A stretch of 64,000 nt of DNA from Conoideocrella luteorostrata (taxonomy: Eukaryota; Ascomycota; Sordariomycetes; Hypocreales; Clavicipitaceae), in NCBI GenBank assembly GCA_032433595.1, contig JASWJB010000015.1, positions 186,001 to 250,000 on the forward strand, written 5' to 3'. This document shows, one piece after another, positions 11,001 through 21,559 of this stretch. Positions within the stretch are counted from its first letter, which is position 1. Each line of letters opens with the position of its first letter. The position numbers and the translations under genes are program-made. The notes under the pieces are model-generated. The model did no database searches. It had not been told where the DNA came from and saw only the letters and a list, made by a program, of their open reading frames with translations.

Positions 11001-13899
11001 CATGAAGCATCTCGTAGCTGCCAACACTTACACCGACAAGCTGACCCTGCACCAGAGGGAAGTCTACCACAAAGGGGCTGTCACCAACTTATTCCAGTAC
11101 GAGTATAAAAATAACGACACCAGGTTTCCTCTTCAACGGCAGTGCCTCTCTGGCGACCTGGAGGGCGAGATTGTACAGTATGACTGGCGAGGCTACATCA
11201 CGTCTGGTTCTGCCATAAGAGGCGATAGTCGCGTCAGCTGGAAGTTCTGGTACCGCAAGAACGCTAAACACGAGGATGAGTTGCTTTGGGCTGAGTATAT
11301 CTTCCCTCACACAAACGTTAAAGTGCTGTGGAGTATGCCTCCCCGTAACCGTCGGGAGCGTCTGGAGCACTGGATACCATTTTCGACAGTGTCAGAGGCC
11401 ACCTTCACACAAGGCGACGATATCTACCACGCCACTTGGGCCTTTGAGCACAAATTGCACCCTGAGCTTTCAGTCACCCTCAACGGCAATTTTGTGGCGG
11501 CTCCGCTCATGATCAAGGAGGATTGGTTCAATGTGCTGCAGAAGCCGGATAAATGCAGCTTCTTGACCGAGAACCCTCTCCTACCCTTTTCCTCTATCAG
11601 GAGCAATCCCATATCCCGCCTTCTAGGCTTTAACGTCAAGCGGCACCCTATTCCTACCTCGGTGGCGCGCTCTCAGCTATGGAAAGCATGGAAGAATGGC
11701 CGGGAAGTCGATGCCGTCAGCGCCAGATGGCTTGATGAGAAACTGCTTCGGTCTGACCACACCATGCGCCCCTATTGGAGAATGCGCGACTTTGGCCGCC
11801 TGACGGCTGCTAAGAAGTATCTCGACGCCCAAGCCGATACTATTATGGCCCGGGTCGACCTCGACTCTGCTGTTAGTTCGTGGGTGCACATTGCCTACAA
11901 GATTGCCGATCTGTACAGTTTTGGTCCAGGCGGAGACGCCCGGATCAACACGCGCAAACTAGACTCGCAGCTGCATGATACTTCCGAGGAGCTACATGTT
12001 CTTGCCATGGATACCTCGACCTGGCCCAACGACCCTGGTGGTGTATCGGCATGTCGGAGAGACATGGTCAACGATCTCGAGACGATCAAGTGGCACGTCG
12101 TTGCTGAGTCGGCCAATGATTACGGTGTTCCGCGGTTCCAAATTGAACGGAACGTCCAGTCTCTAACCATTTTGCCGCTCTGGGGGTTGGACTTTCTCAA
12201 TCCTACTCACGGTGTCCTGCAGTCTAGCCTCGACTCGGCGGTAGTACAGCGGTCACATACGACACGAACTGCGGACGTCAAACAGAATTTCCTGCCAATC
12301 CTCGGCAGCCTGGTGAAGTGTTCGCGCGCCATTTACTTGAACCGCCAACACATCACAGAGGCCACCAAGGCCTTGGTAGACCTCAATACTTACTTCGAGA
12401 ACAGCCGCAACTGGAACGATGTTTGGCAGCACCCTGTCGTCAAGGAAAGGTGGCGAGAGCTCTGGTTGACTGAGGATGGAGAAGATGCTTTCAACATCTC
12501 TAGGTGGTGGGACTTTGAGAAACCGAGCCTCCAGCAGCTTGATCAATCCCTCGACTTGTGGAGCCGTTATCTCTTTATTTTCTCGCTACCTGTCCCAGAA
12601 AATATCCCCGACGTCTTTCAAGCTTCGCATCACTTTACTGGAGCGACGTACGGCATCGTCTGCAAGGTCAAACGCAACTGCACACTTCACATCTGGGATC
12701 ACTGTATTAGCTTCCGGGAGTTCACCACCTTTATGAGCTCGGCCGTATCGTATGACGCGCCTTTCATCAACAGCTCACTCATTTCACTGACGCACCTCAG
12801 CTGCGTTCTGCTCGAACATCATGCTGACGTTGTCCTGCCCTGCTGTGATTACTTCAACCCAGGCTGGGAAGTGGAACTTGGCACAGCCGAAGGCGCAATT
12901 GAGCACCGCCGCACCTTCGAGCGTAAGATTGATCCCGTCGTCAACGGAATCAGCAATATGGAAAAGTTTGAGCCCATCGAGGTCATTAAGACAGAGCAGC
13001 CGACCGTGATCATGCTGTCTCATGTCCAGTACGTCAAGGACATTAAAAACGCCATTATGGCGGCCGATATCATCGTCAACAAGTGGGGCATGAAGGATTA
13101 TCGCCTCCATGTGTACGGCGACCAAGAACGGGCCGCGACTATTGCTACCGAGTGTCAGGAGCTCATCGCCTCCAAGAACCTTCAGGATCATTGTATGCTC
13201 AAAGGCCTGGGCAACCCGTCACTGGTCCTCCAGGACGCCTGGCTCTTCCTCAACTCATCCATTTCCGAAGGCCTACCGCTAGCCATGGGCGAAGCCGCGC
13301 TGACGGGTGTGCCCGTTGTGTGCACCGATGTGGGCGCCTCGTATTGCGTTGTGACGGACAGCATCACGGGCGACCGGTTCAGTGAAGTTGTTCCCCCAAA
13401 CGACTCGGAGTCGTTGGCCAGGGCCCAGATCAGCGTCATGGGGCTGCTTGGCCAGTGGGCCAGCTACGGCGATGACCCTCCAGGCACCGATGTTCCCTTG
13501 CTAGGATACCCCATACCAACCCCAGAGCAAGTCGAGCAGATCTCGAAGCGCATGGTCGCCAAGACGGAACAGCGCCGTAAGCTAGGCATGCGCGGCCGCC
13601 AGAACGTGCTGAACAACTTCTCATCGGAAAGATATCAGCGTGAGCACGAGCAGATGCTATGGATCGGCAAGTATCGCAGTAAGGCATATCGCTCCCGGGC
13701 CGAGGCCGCCGGCTCCAGCGCCCCAACATCGCAACCGTCTGTCGAGTATGTCTCTCGCCTCACGCCGGAGTCGTGGAACTCATGGTCCAGCAATGAGACC
13801 TTGTCGCGCCGAGGCTGGCGCGACAATGTGCGCTCAATGTCGTCGAGCAGCCTCAGCATGCGTGATTTCTTCATCCAGAAGGAGAAGAAGCAGCATTGA
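5078..13899 (+). CDS. Giant multi-spanning membrane glycosyltransferase (GT4), Gtb3-like
   Basis: Three exons: 5078-5146, 5217-6296, 6370-13899; about 2,892 aa. The start at 5078 has a good context (caaaATGgc); an in-frame ATG at 5123 is an alternative. Order of regions: an N-terminal membrane anchor (about residues 22-45); a domain at about 90-370 that reads like a TIM-barrel glycosidase-like fold (VLVVDPFRDGVADAL, DLWLELSYPTY); a Ser/Glu-rich linker; a long helical segment; clusters of hydrophobic segments near 920-1110, 1250-1450 and 1840; and a C-terminal GT4 domain (about 2,590-2,810) with the E-x7-E nucleotide-sugar motif in SEGLPLAMGEAALTG. Size and layout resemble Gtb3, the proposed polymerase/exporter of galactosaminogalactan. 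I infer membrane-bound polysaccharide synthesis; the sugar cannot be read from sequence. Confidence 0.85.
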
Positions 13900-14808
13900 A
13901 CACGCCTTTCTGTGACAGAGTACCATGTCACGGACGACCCGAGAAGAGGAATACGGTGTAGTATCCATATCCATATTCTCGCCAATAAGTTGACTCTGCA
14001 CAGGAGGCCGGCACACAGATAAGAGCCTGCATGCGCAACAAAATTGGCAACTCCCCACGCCTCCCTAACACAAGACATGTTCTGATCACGACCCCGTTCA
14101 TTGACCCTTGTTTCGTAATACAAAATCTGAAATCATCATGTGCTTCCAACCACCTGGTCCGCAGGGCAGCGGACAGTTGCTAGAAGACTATTGGAAGGGA
14201 CACAGGCGCATTTAGCTGAATTATTAGACATTTACAATAATGGCTTCGGGGAGGACAATAGAAAGCCAAAAAATAAAAGGAGAATTTAAAAGGCTGAAGC
14301 TCGGTAGGACGTAATAATAACATGTAGCACATATACGGCGTTCCACACAGAAGTAGTACTTATTTATCACAGCAATGATTTCTAGCGAACAACTAGTGAG
14401 TTGGAGCGGGACGATGACTATTTAACGGATCCGTCGTGTCCTTGAACGAAAAATCCGTATCCATAATAATATTAATGGAGTATTTTGCAACATGTAGTGT
14501 CTCATCGTACCCTATTTGTTCACTGTCTCGAGAAGATCCCCCACACGATTAACGTACTCTACATCATCCACAAATCATGGTACTACCAAGGTACGAGACA
14601 GAGCTTTCAATGCCTACTATGAGTTTTGTATTATTCCAATAGGCGTCTAGACTGGGTGGGCCGGACTAGATCCATCCATCGAAGTTTGTCTATTACGTAG
14701 TTTCATCTTTGGCGACGTTCAGAGCCATAGTTAAATTTTGACTCTATTGGGACACTGATACAAGCAATGTACGGAAAGACCATATCTCATGGCGTAATTT
14801 AATATCTT
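13900..14808. other. Intergenic between convergent genes
   Basis: AT-rich spacer between the giant glycosyltransferase and the convergent alpha/beta hydrolase. No open frame with recognisable content. It probably contains the 3' UTRs of both neighbours. Confidence 0.4.
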
Positions 14809-15711
14809 CTACTCAGAATTGAGGTACGTGGAGAAAAAATCCACCAGCTTTGGCAAATGTCCCGAGACATCAGAGTAGAGGTCCATGTGAGTCTTATTTG
14901 AGACAACGAATAGCTCTTTGGGCTGTTTCGCAGATCTGATGGCGTCCTCGCTGATATGGGCAGTGTCGGCCTCTGAGCCCACAATCATCAACAGTGGCCG
15001 AGGCGAGATCATACTGTTGTACTGGTACGAATCATAATTGGCCATGAGTGATGCGCTCGCCAGCACGAACGTGTTTGGGGCTCTTGCGTGCTGCATGGGG
15101 GGTTGGCGGTAATAACGCCAGCCTTGCTGCATGAGAACGGGCTGCTTCTCGCGCTCATCGGCATCATCCGAGAACAGGGACACCACCGTCAAGCCTTCGT
15201 CGGTGTACTCTCGAAGTCGGTCTTTGTTGGCGGCAACGAGCGCCGCCTGCTGATCCTCCGGCGACTTTGCCCGGTGAGCTCTACCGGCGCACATTGCGCT
15301 GACTGTGGCCACGGCTCTCATCCGGGTGTCGGTCTGCGCCGCAAATGGGACGTATCCGCCCGAAGCGCAGATGCCCAAGACACCAATTCGTTCGGGGTTG
15401 ACGGCGCCGCGCATTTGCAGATACGTCACGGCAGCTCTGACGTCTTCTGCTCTGTGCGTCGGGTTCTCGAGCCCGCGGGGCTCGCCTTCGCTCTCGCCTT
15501 GATACGCGGCGTCGAACGCCAGGGTAATGAAGCCGTGCTCGGCGAGACATCTCGCATGCAGGCCTGCAGTCTGCTCCTTCACGGCGGTGAAAGGATGAGA
15601 AACCACGATCGCTGCGCCCTGGCGGTCGGGGGAGCTTTCCGCGGGAAAGTAAAGGTCGCCGACAATTTTAAGCCCCAAGCTTCGGAAATGGACCTTTTGC
15701 GGTGCGTCCAT
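14809..15711 (-). CDS. Alpha/beta hydrolase (dienelactone-hydrolase-like)
   Basis: A single exon of about 300 aa. The start at 15711 (MDAPQKVHF) is preferred; an in-frame ATG at 15747 would add 12 His-rich residues. The fold is clear: AAIVVSHPFTAVKEQ is the oxyanion-hole strand, GVLGICASGGY the nucleophile elbow (Cys or Ser could serve), GSEADTAH carries the acid and SNKTHMDLY the catalytic His. The family covers small esterases and lactonases of the DLH/YcjY type found in many fungi. The substrate is unknown. Convergent with the giant glycosyltransferase. Confidence 0.85.
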   Translation of the reverse strand: MDAPQKVHFRSLGLKIVGDLYFPAESSPDRQGAAIVVSHPFTAVKEQTAGLHARCLAEHGFITLAFDAAYQGESEGEPRGLENPTHRAEDVRAAVTYLQMRGAVNPERIGVLGICASGGYVPFAAQTDTRMRAVATVSAMCAGRAHRAKSPEDQQAALVAANKDRLREYTDEGLTVVSLFSDDADEREKQPVLMQQGWRYYRQPPMQHARAPNTFVLASASLMANYDSYQYNSMISPRPLLMIVGSEADTAHISEDAIRSAKQPKELFVVSNKTHMDLYSDVSGHLPKLVDFFSTYLNSE

Positions 15712-15773
15712 GGTATGTTGGTGTTTGTGCGCGGCAGGATGCTGCACGGTATAATTGGTTGTAGTGTTTGGAG

Positions 15774-15798
15774 AGTTCGGAAAGTTCGGAAAGTTCGG
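15774..15798. promoter_or_regulatory. Triplicated 9-bp AGTTCGGAA motif
   Basis: Three consecutive near-identical 9-bp units begin at 15774, 15783 and 15792, about 65-90 bp upstream of the hydrolase start codon. Each junction creates GAAagTTC, the core of a heat-shock element, although the TTC-to-GAA spacing is one base shorter than the canonical array. It could be a stress-responsive site or a simple slippage repeat. Confidence 0.35.
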
Positions 15799-16746
15799 GT
15801 GTCAAAAATGAAACCGAATATAAGGGTTGAATTAGGAGAAGCGCTGTTGCTTGAAGACGAAGGCTGTCGTTATAAGTACTGCTTATGCCATGACATCATG
15901 GCCTGGCATGAAGACGAAGCTAAAGAGACGTCGGTGATAACGGGATTCCTTATGTCCGGGTTCCTGACCGGATTGCCTGCTTGAATCCTGCTCGTGCATA
16001 ATCTATATTTTAGGACGAGAAATCCTATGGCGGACATCCAATCTGTTGACCAGAGACCTGTTTCGAAAGGTTGAAAGACGTCAACCTTGTTGTACAGGGT
16101 TGGGAACGAGACATCATGTGGGGGGGAGGGTACTACAGCCCAGTTTGATAATGTGTCCGACGTGCACTGGACTAGAGCTTTACGCAACAATAGCAGTACT
16201 CCGTAGCTACCTAGTGAATTGGAAGACTAGAGTTAACGTAATGGTCAAGTCGGGTGGGGCGGTAGTTATCTCCATCTACCGTTGAAAAGGGCGTTGTTCA
16301 ACCTGCACGGTAGATCGTCTCGGACTCGGTCTCGCGCTTGCTCATACTCCACTCTTTGTTGTTGCGCGGGAACAGACATCGCCAAAGGATTGCTGTGTCC
16401 ACGGGCTTACAAGTTCCGCGTCATCATGTAATAAAATGCACGAAAGCAGCAGAAACGGACAAAACTATAAGACAGCCTGCATTGCTTTGTTATTCAATAT
16501 GGCTACTGTAATTACTCTGTAACTTTCTATTCGTTTTACTTCATAAGCACACTCTCATGCTCAAACTCTCACCACACACTCGCCACCCACGAAACGCTGC
16601 TGCTCTATAACCCTCTCATGACAATGGAGCTCCTTGGAAAATGCGCAAATGCCCCGTACCCCGACGTCGCGCGGCCCTGTGTGAGCCGCGGTGAGCCCTG
16701 CAGGTGTGTCGCGCGGCTGAACGAGCCAGACATCTTTGCAGACTTA
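15799..16746. other. Intergenic, no supported gene
   Basis: Lies between the hydrolase promoter and a dispersed repeat. One short motif of note is TACTCCGTA at 16197. Short open frames on both strands have no recognisable content. Confidence 0.35.
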
Positions 16747-16866
16747 GCTATCTAAGAAGAGGAAACAGGTCAGGGAGAAAGCCCTGATATCGTCATATAA
16801 ATATCGTGGCCAAAAGGTGACCACGTGACCTGCTCCGTGTTTCCTATTGTGCTTGACGAGGGATAG
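16747..16866 (+). repeat. Dispersed repeat, copy A
   Basis: About 120 bp closely matching 32779-32897 in the same orientation. Shared blocks include TCTAAGAAGAGGAAA, TATAAATATCGTG, AAAGGTGACCACGTGACC and TTCCTATTGTGCTTGAC. Many differences between the copies are C/T or G/A. It ends about 40 bp beyond the stop codon of the GDSG-protein gene. No coding potential; probably a fragment of a transposable element or a small non-autonomous element. Confidence 0.75.
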
Positions 16867-16905
16867 CAAAATGCGGCGATGTAGTGTGGGATACACATGC
16901 TGAGT

Positions 16906-18569
16906 CTAGAACAATAGGGGTAGATCGTCCTCACTGTCTTCATCAAGCCCAAACTTTCGATCGGGATGTGACTCGTTCATACGGTCCGCTAGAGCTTGCT
17001 TGGCCAAGTAGACATCCACAGTCGTTGGCAGCTCAACGTGTTCGGCCTTGAACTGCCGCTTTATATCATCGAATATCAATTGCATCGGAATAACATATCC
17101 CGAGCCAAACCAATCCGACGCCACGAGCTGGCCATAGAGCTCGCACCTGAGGGTATCGATTACCCAAGCGCCGGAGTCTCCATCACAAATTCCTTGAGCT
17201 TCAGTCTTATTTAGACTAGGGTTGCTTTGTTGAATGTCGGTCCTGCAATCAGATATAGTAATCATGTAAGTGTCCACGAACTCACGGCCAGTTCCTACCA
17301 GAATCCGCCCCGCCGTGCACAACAGACGCCCTGGCCTGACGTTATCCCCAGAAACCATTAGGATCGAACGGTTTCCTGTGGTTCCAGGTAGCTTTTGGAT
17401 AGCGTAATTTCTCGAGAACTCCCAGGCACTCGGTTCTGGAGGATACGTGTAGGCTTGAATAGCGCCCAGTCATAGTTTTGGGATGTTACCGTACACTCGG
17501 CCGGTTCTTCTGCTGCGGTCACGATCTCTACCGGACGGTACCAATTTTCTGGCTCACTGGACCTAGTCGTCGTTGTGGGAGGATGCAAATCCAACAAAGA
17601 CGCTCTAAATGCATCGAATTCAATGTCGGTATCGTCATCCTCTAAGTTCGACTCGGAGGCTGAGACGGAGTTGTCGACCGCTGCGGTCACGATCTCTCCC
17701 AGACGGTACCAATTTTCTGGCTCACTGGATCTAGTCGGTGTTGCAGGAAGATGCAAATCCAACAAAGGCGCTCCAAAGGCGTCCAATTCAATATCGGTGT
17801 CATCATCTTCAGAGTTCGATTCAGAGGCTGAGACGCGGTTGTCGACCCCGTCCATATCTTCGCTGTCGGAGTCTTCTGGGGATGCCGCGTCCTTGATAGC
17901 GTCATGCGAGGCGAAGGCATGGCTGACCGTAATTCCAAGGCAGTGGAAGGATCCGTCCGGGAACATGACTTTAATGAGACCCCCACAAGTTGCATTAGAA
18001 TAGTGTGCGCGTGTTGGGAAGGGACCTGTCCTGCTCCGAAACGACACCCGATTGCCACATAGCGACAGCCTGGCCGCCGCAGGGATCCCCGTAATCACCT
18101 CCACGCCGGACCGGGCGAGGCGGGCCCTGAGCCTCGGGGCGCTGCCAATGACGGTAACCTTGAATTCTACAGTTCCAGGCTCACTCGGGGAGCAAATGGC
18201 TTTCATAGTCTCTTGTTTGACGAACCGTTTGATGGTTTGTTGCTGCTCGGGATGGCAGAAAACCACGATCTCAGGATATGCCTCTGTCCGGCTAGGACCC
18301 ATCATTACCAGACGCGTCGACATGGGTTTGTATTTAGTGCCTTGCCTCTGGGATTTGAGGATCTGGCCAAGCAGAAGTCTCTCAAAGCAAGACTGGATAG
18401 AAGCGAACCGATCTATTGCCGACTGATCAACTGGGAGGTCAAAGTACGGCGTCTTCCTCTTGCTGGTTCTTCTACTCCAACTGAGCGGAAATGGAATCGG
18501 CCCAAACCGTAGTTGTGACGGTGCCTGTTCCTCAGCCGGGGTCACGGCGTTTGACTCTGGCAGCGCCAT
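16906..18569 (-). pseudogene. Trypsin-like GDSG fungal protein, frame broken
   Basis: The first frame runs from ATG 18569 to a TAA at 17360-17358; the second begins in the overlapping TAATG and ends at 16906. Together they would span about 550 aa. The N-terminal part (FGPIPFPLSWSRRTSKRKTP) belongs to a fungal-only family I recognise but cannot name. The C-terminal part looks like a chymotrypsin-fold protease with His in ITVSHAF, Asp in YDWALF and Ser in CDGDSGAWV. The break falls between the Asp and the Ser, so no single frame carries the full triad. I tested GT-AG introns across the junction and found none with matching phase, so a one-base frameshift (or a sequencing error) is the simplest reading. 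An acidic linker is tandemly duplicated. Divergent from the membrane-tailed gene at about 19078. Confidence 0.65.
17510..17845 (-). repeat. 168-bp in-gene tandem duplication
   Basis: Two adjacent copies of a 168-bp (56-codon) unit inside the GDSG-protein gene. For example, GACGGTACCAATTTTCTGG occurs at 17534 and again at 17702. Each unit encodes the same order of blocks: VSASESN, EDDDTDIE, LLDLH, RSSEPENWYR and EIVTAA. The copies differ at scattered positions, so this is not an assembly echo of identical sequence. Confidence 0.85.
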
Positions 18570-19077
18570 CTTCGTTCTCGAGGGATCGTAGTGCAGCCGT
18601 AATCTGGGTCTTTGCGGTCGGATACGAATGTATCAAGCTCCTGTAAAGGCCGCTCCAGAGCTGCGAGAGAAGGAAGGAAAGGAAGTGAGGAGTGGTCGGG
18701 TATGGCGACTGCTTGAGTGTTCTTAGAAGCATGCAGCGACTGCTCAACATGCTCCGCCCATGATGAGGCTGGCTTGCGGGGTCATGCAGCTTTGCAGCCT
18801 CAAGCTCGTCTGCGTATCTCATTGGACATTGTCCCATTACACAGCCAACACCATTGAAGGCCTTTCCAGGGACACTGGTTTTTGATCCAGTCAGCTTTTG
18901 AACAGGCCCTTGCCCAGTTGCTGGTAGTAGAATGCTGTTCTTAGAAGCTCGCTGTTTTTACCCCACTGGACCAATCCAACCGAACTGTTAGAAAACGAAC
19001 TCGTCAACAAATGGACTGTATCCGCTGGCTAACCCTACACGCGGCGACTTGGCAAAAGTCTGCAAGGTCCTACGGAG
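18570..19077. promoter_or_regulatory. Divergent promoter region between two fungal-specific genes
   Basis: About 500 bp separates the ATG of the GDSG protein (minus) from the first supported coding segment of the membrane-tailed gene (plus). Both promoters must lie here if the genes are or were active. The true 5' end of the plus-strand gene may also fall inside it. No specific element is recognised. Confidence 0.4.
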
Positions 19078-20284
19078 TTGGTCGCCCTGCCCGAAATGGA
19101 TCAAGATGAAGAATGCACAGAGATATATTCTGGCTGCACGCGCAAGTCCGTAGACAGGCTTGGACCGTTCTTCGGCTTTTACGAGAATGTAACGGCATAC
19201 TACCCTCCTGACGTCGTGGGAAACTCGCACTCTGCCCTCCAATCACACAAAGACCTCCGGGATGTTGTGCCGTTGCTTAAAAAGAAACTAGACGTTCCTC
19301 GGAACCAACTTTCGGCCGAGTACTTCGGAACGAGATTCCCTGGTAAGAGACACATGCCACCATCGAGTGACCAGAAGCGAGCTTTCAATGTCGCGGCTTG
19401 TATTATGACTATGGTGCCGTCCGCAGCGGAGAACCAACCGGATGGCCTTCTTGAGGCAGGAAGGCAGCCCATGGCCTAGCAACAAGATCAATCCCTTTTG
19501 ACCTTTGTTGGTTCAGTATTCTCTAAGTGGGGTATTCGCAGCAGTCTTCTTAGAGAAGATCCTGGCACGACAGTCGCGCACTTCCCTTCCATTACGGCAA
19601 AGCGGCTCAGCAAGGCCGCCAAGCTCCAGGTTGTTCCAACGGCCGGCCTGAGCAGGCACCTTTACCTGGATGAGGAAAACGAAACTGTGTGTCTTTCACT
19701 ATACGTGCGTTCTGAAGGAGGCCATAGCTACCTGTATGACGAGTGAGGTGCAGGAAAGAATCACTGCCCTGGTGGCCAGCCCTTGTGTTGTGCATGACTC
19801 TTCTCCATCTGCCTTGCCGCAGAACCTCAGCGAGTCCAGAGGGCAGCGTCAGCAACAGCCACATATCTCAGTCATCCCTCTCGATCTTGCTATAGAGACG
19901 TTGTCTACTATAAAAGACGTGCTGTTTCCTGATGACTGGTCGTCTCATTCGCTGCTTCGTGTCTTGATATCTAGACAGGGATTCGACCCAGATATCGCTC
20001 GAACTTCTGATCAGTCCGCCCAGGTCTCCAGAAATATGGAGGGGATGCAGTACTGCTACTGGCAGTCCAGGTTAATTGACTTGGGTGACGAGCTGGAGAA
20101 CCCTACGCCAAGAGGCGTCTTGGAGAAGTACTTTCAGCGAAAGAGTGCAGCGCGGCATGTCATAATGGCGACCATTGCTGGGGTCGCCATTGCGGTGATT
20201 GTTGGCATATTCAGCCTCGCTGTCAGCATATTCCAAGCTTGGGTTGGCTGGCAGCAGTGGCAACATCCCATTACGAGCTCGTGA
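19078..20284 (+). pseudogene. Fungal-specific membrane-tailed protein, disrupted
   Basis: Coding similarity to a common uncharacterised fungal family is clear but split over frames. Segment 1 (19078-19479) includes FGFYENVTAYYPPDVVG and ends at an in-frame TAG; the same frame continues at once (19480-19746) with LTFVGSVFSKWG and SRHLYLDEENETVC. A one-base shift near 19690 then moves to the frame of FHYTCVLKEAI and the C-terminus. The C-terminal half has the family hallmarks DELENPTPRG, a transmembrane helix and AVSIFQAWVGWQQW before the stop at 20284. The TAG could come from a G-to-A change in a Trp codon. No function is known for this family; its tail suggests membrane attachment. The N-terminus is unresolved. 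Confidence 0.7.
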
Positions 20285-21559
20285 GCGCTCACGGGAACAG
20301 TTTGGTTGGCATAAGCATAGACGAGAAGGAATGACCAGCCACAGAACAGCCAGCACCAACACCAGCAGCAATATGGACCCAGCCAGGGCAACTACCACCG
20401 TGATCTTGGCAGCAAAGCCACGGTCCATCTGCAGCCCCCCCGGCGTACGACCAGCCAAGCGGCGCTGAGAAATGGGCCCGGTGCGGGATGACGATAGATG
20501 AGTAGTTGGCCGGAACTTGGGTTTAAATTCCCCATGTTTTGCCCTCGGCTTCAACACTGCTGGGATAAGAAGTTTTTTCTCCTTTTTAAAAAAAAAAAAA
20601 AACTGAGTCATGGGCGGGATTCGGTGTGGCGTTGTAATGTGCCATTATCGTGTGGTTCCTGCACTTTTGTATTCCCCGAATAAGGGTGTGATCTTACAGC
20701 GCATTAAATATAAGGCACATGGGTTCTTCTATTCCGTACGGTATTCCTACCTGAACGCTACTTCTGTGCATTGCATGAATGATGAATGATTTTGTCACAC
20801 ATCCGTAATTTTGTAGGACTTGTTGTCTATCACCCAAAGCTCCAAAGTTGCGCCGCGGACCCACCATTTCGGTACTTTCCCTCCTTCATCTAACTACCGC
20901 AGCGGCAAGGGGCACGTATTTACGTATCAAACGATAATAAGGATGTTATTTCTCCAAGCTATATTCAATTTTTTAGTTTACTGAAATACTCAGCTCATGA
21001 AGCGACTGTACCTGAATCCCATCTGGATGCTGGTAGGGTTGCGTTCGTCTCGATCACCCCGGCTGTTTCATCTGGTAAACCTTCATCCGCATCGTCACCG
21101 CGCTCGTTCCCCAACAATGCATACGTAACTTCCCCAGTCCCCTTTCGATGCTGTTAGTCTAACTAGTGTGGCCCCCTCTCCTCCCTATTTGTCGCAGATG
21201 AACCTAGTTCACAACATCGCTCGTGCCGCACCGAGCCGAGTTCGCGCCAAGCAAGGCTCACTCACTCACCCGTCAGCTTCCCCATTCGTACACGCACACA
21301 ACTACCCCCAATCAATTCAATCTTCTTCATCACGATAAAACACCCGCACAATACGCGGAGACGTTTCGGCATGTTGACCCCATGCCGGCTTTCAAGCCCT
21401 CACGGCTTCCCCTCACGATGAGCCGAAACACTCATATTCCCCGCACTTTCTTCCACTCCTCCAGTCCTCGGGATCCCATCTACACCACTGCTACTACCAC
21501 CACAACCAACACCACCACCGCCAACCACAAACACCAGCTCCCGATATAACAGCACAAAA
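20285..21559. other. Intergenic and long 5' leader of the MetX-like gene
   Basis: Contains a 14-A run at about 20587 and AT-rich sequence near 20700-21000. An open frame at 21223-21549 ends 10 bp before the MetX-like ATG; its His/Thr-rich, low-complexity content (repeated ACC triplets) suggests 5' UTR, not a protein. Confidence 0.4.

Noticed and set aside
21223..21549. 108-codon open frame ahead of the MetX-like gene
   Set aside because: Low-complexity His/Thr content, ends 10 bp before the next ATG and has no domain; better seen as 5' UTR.
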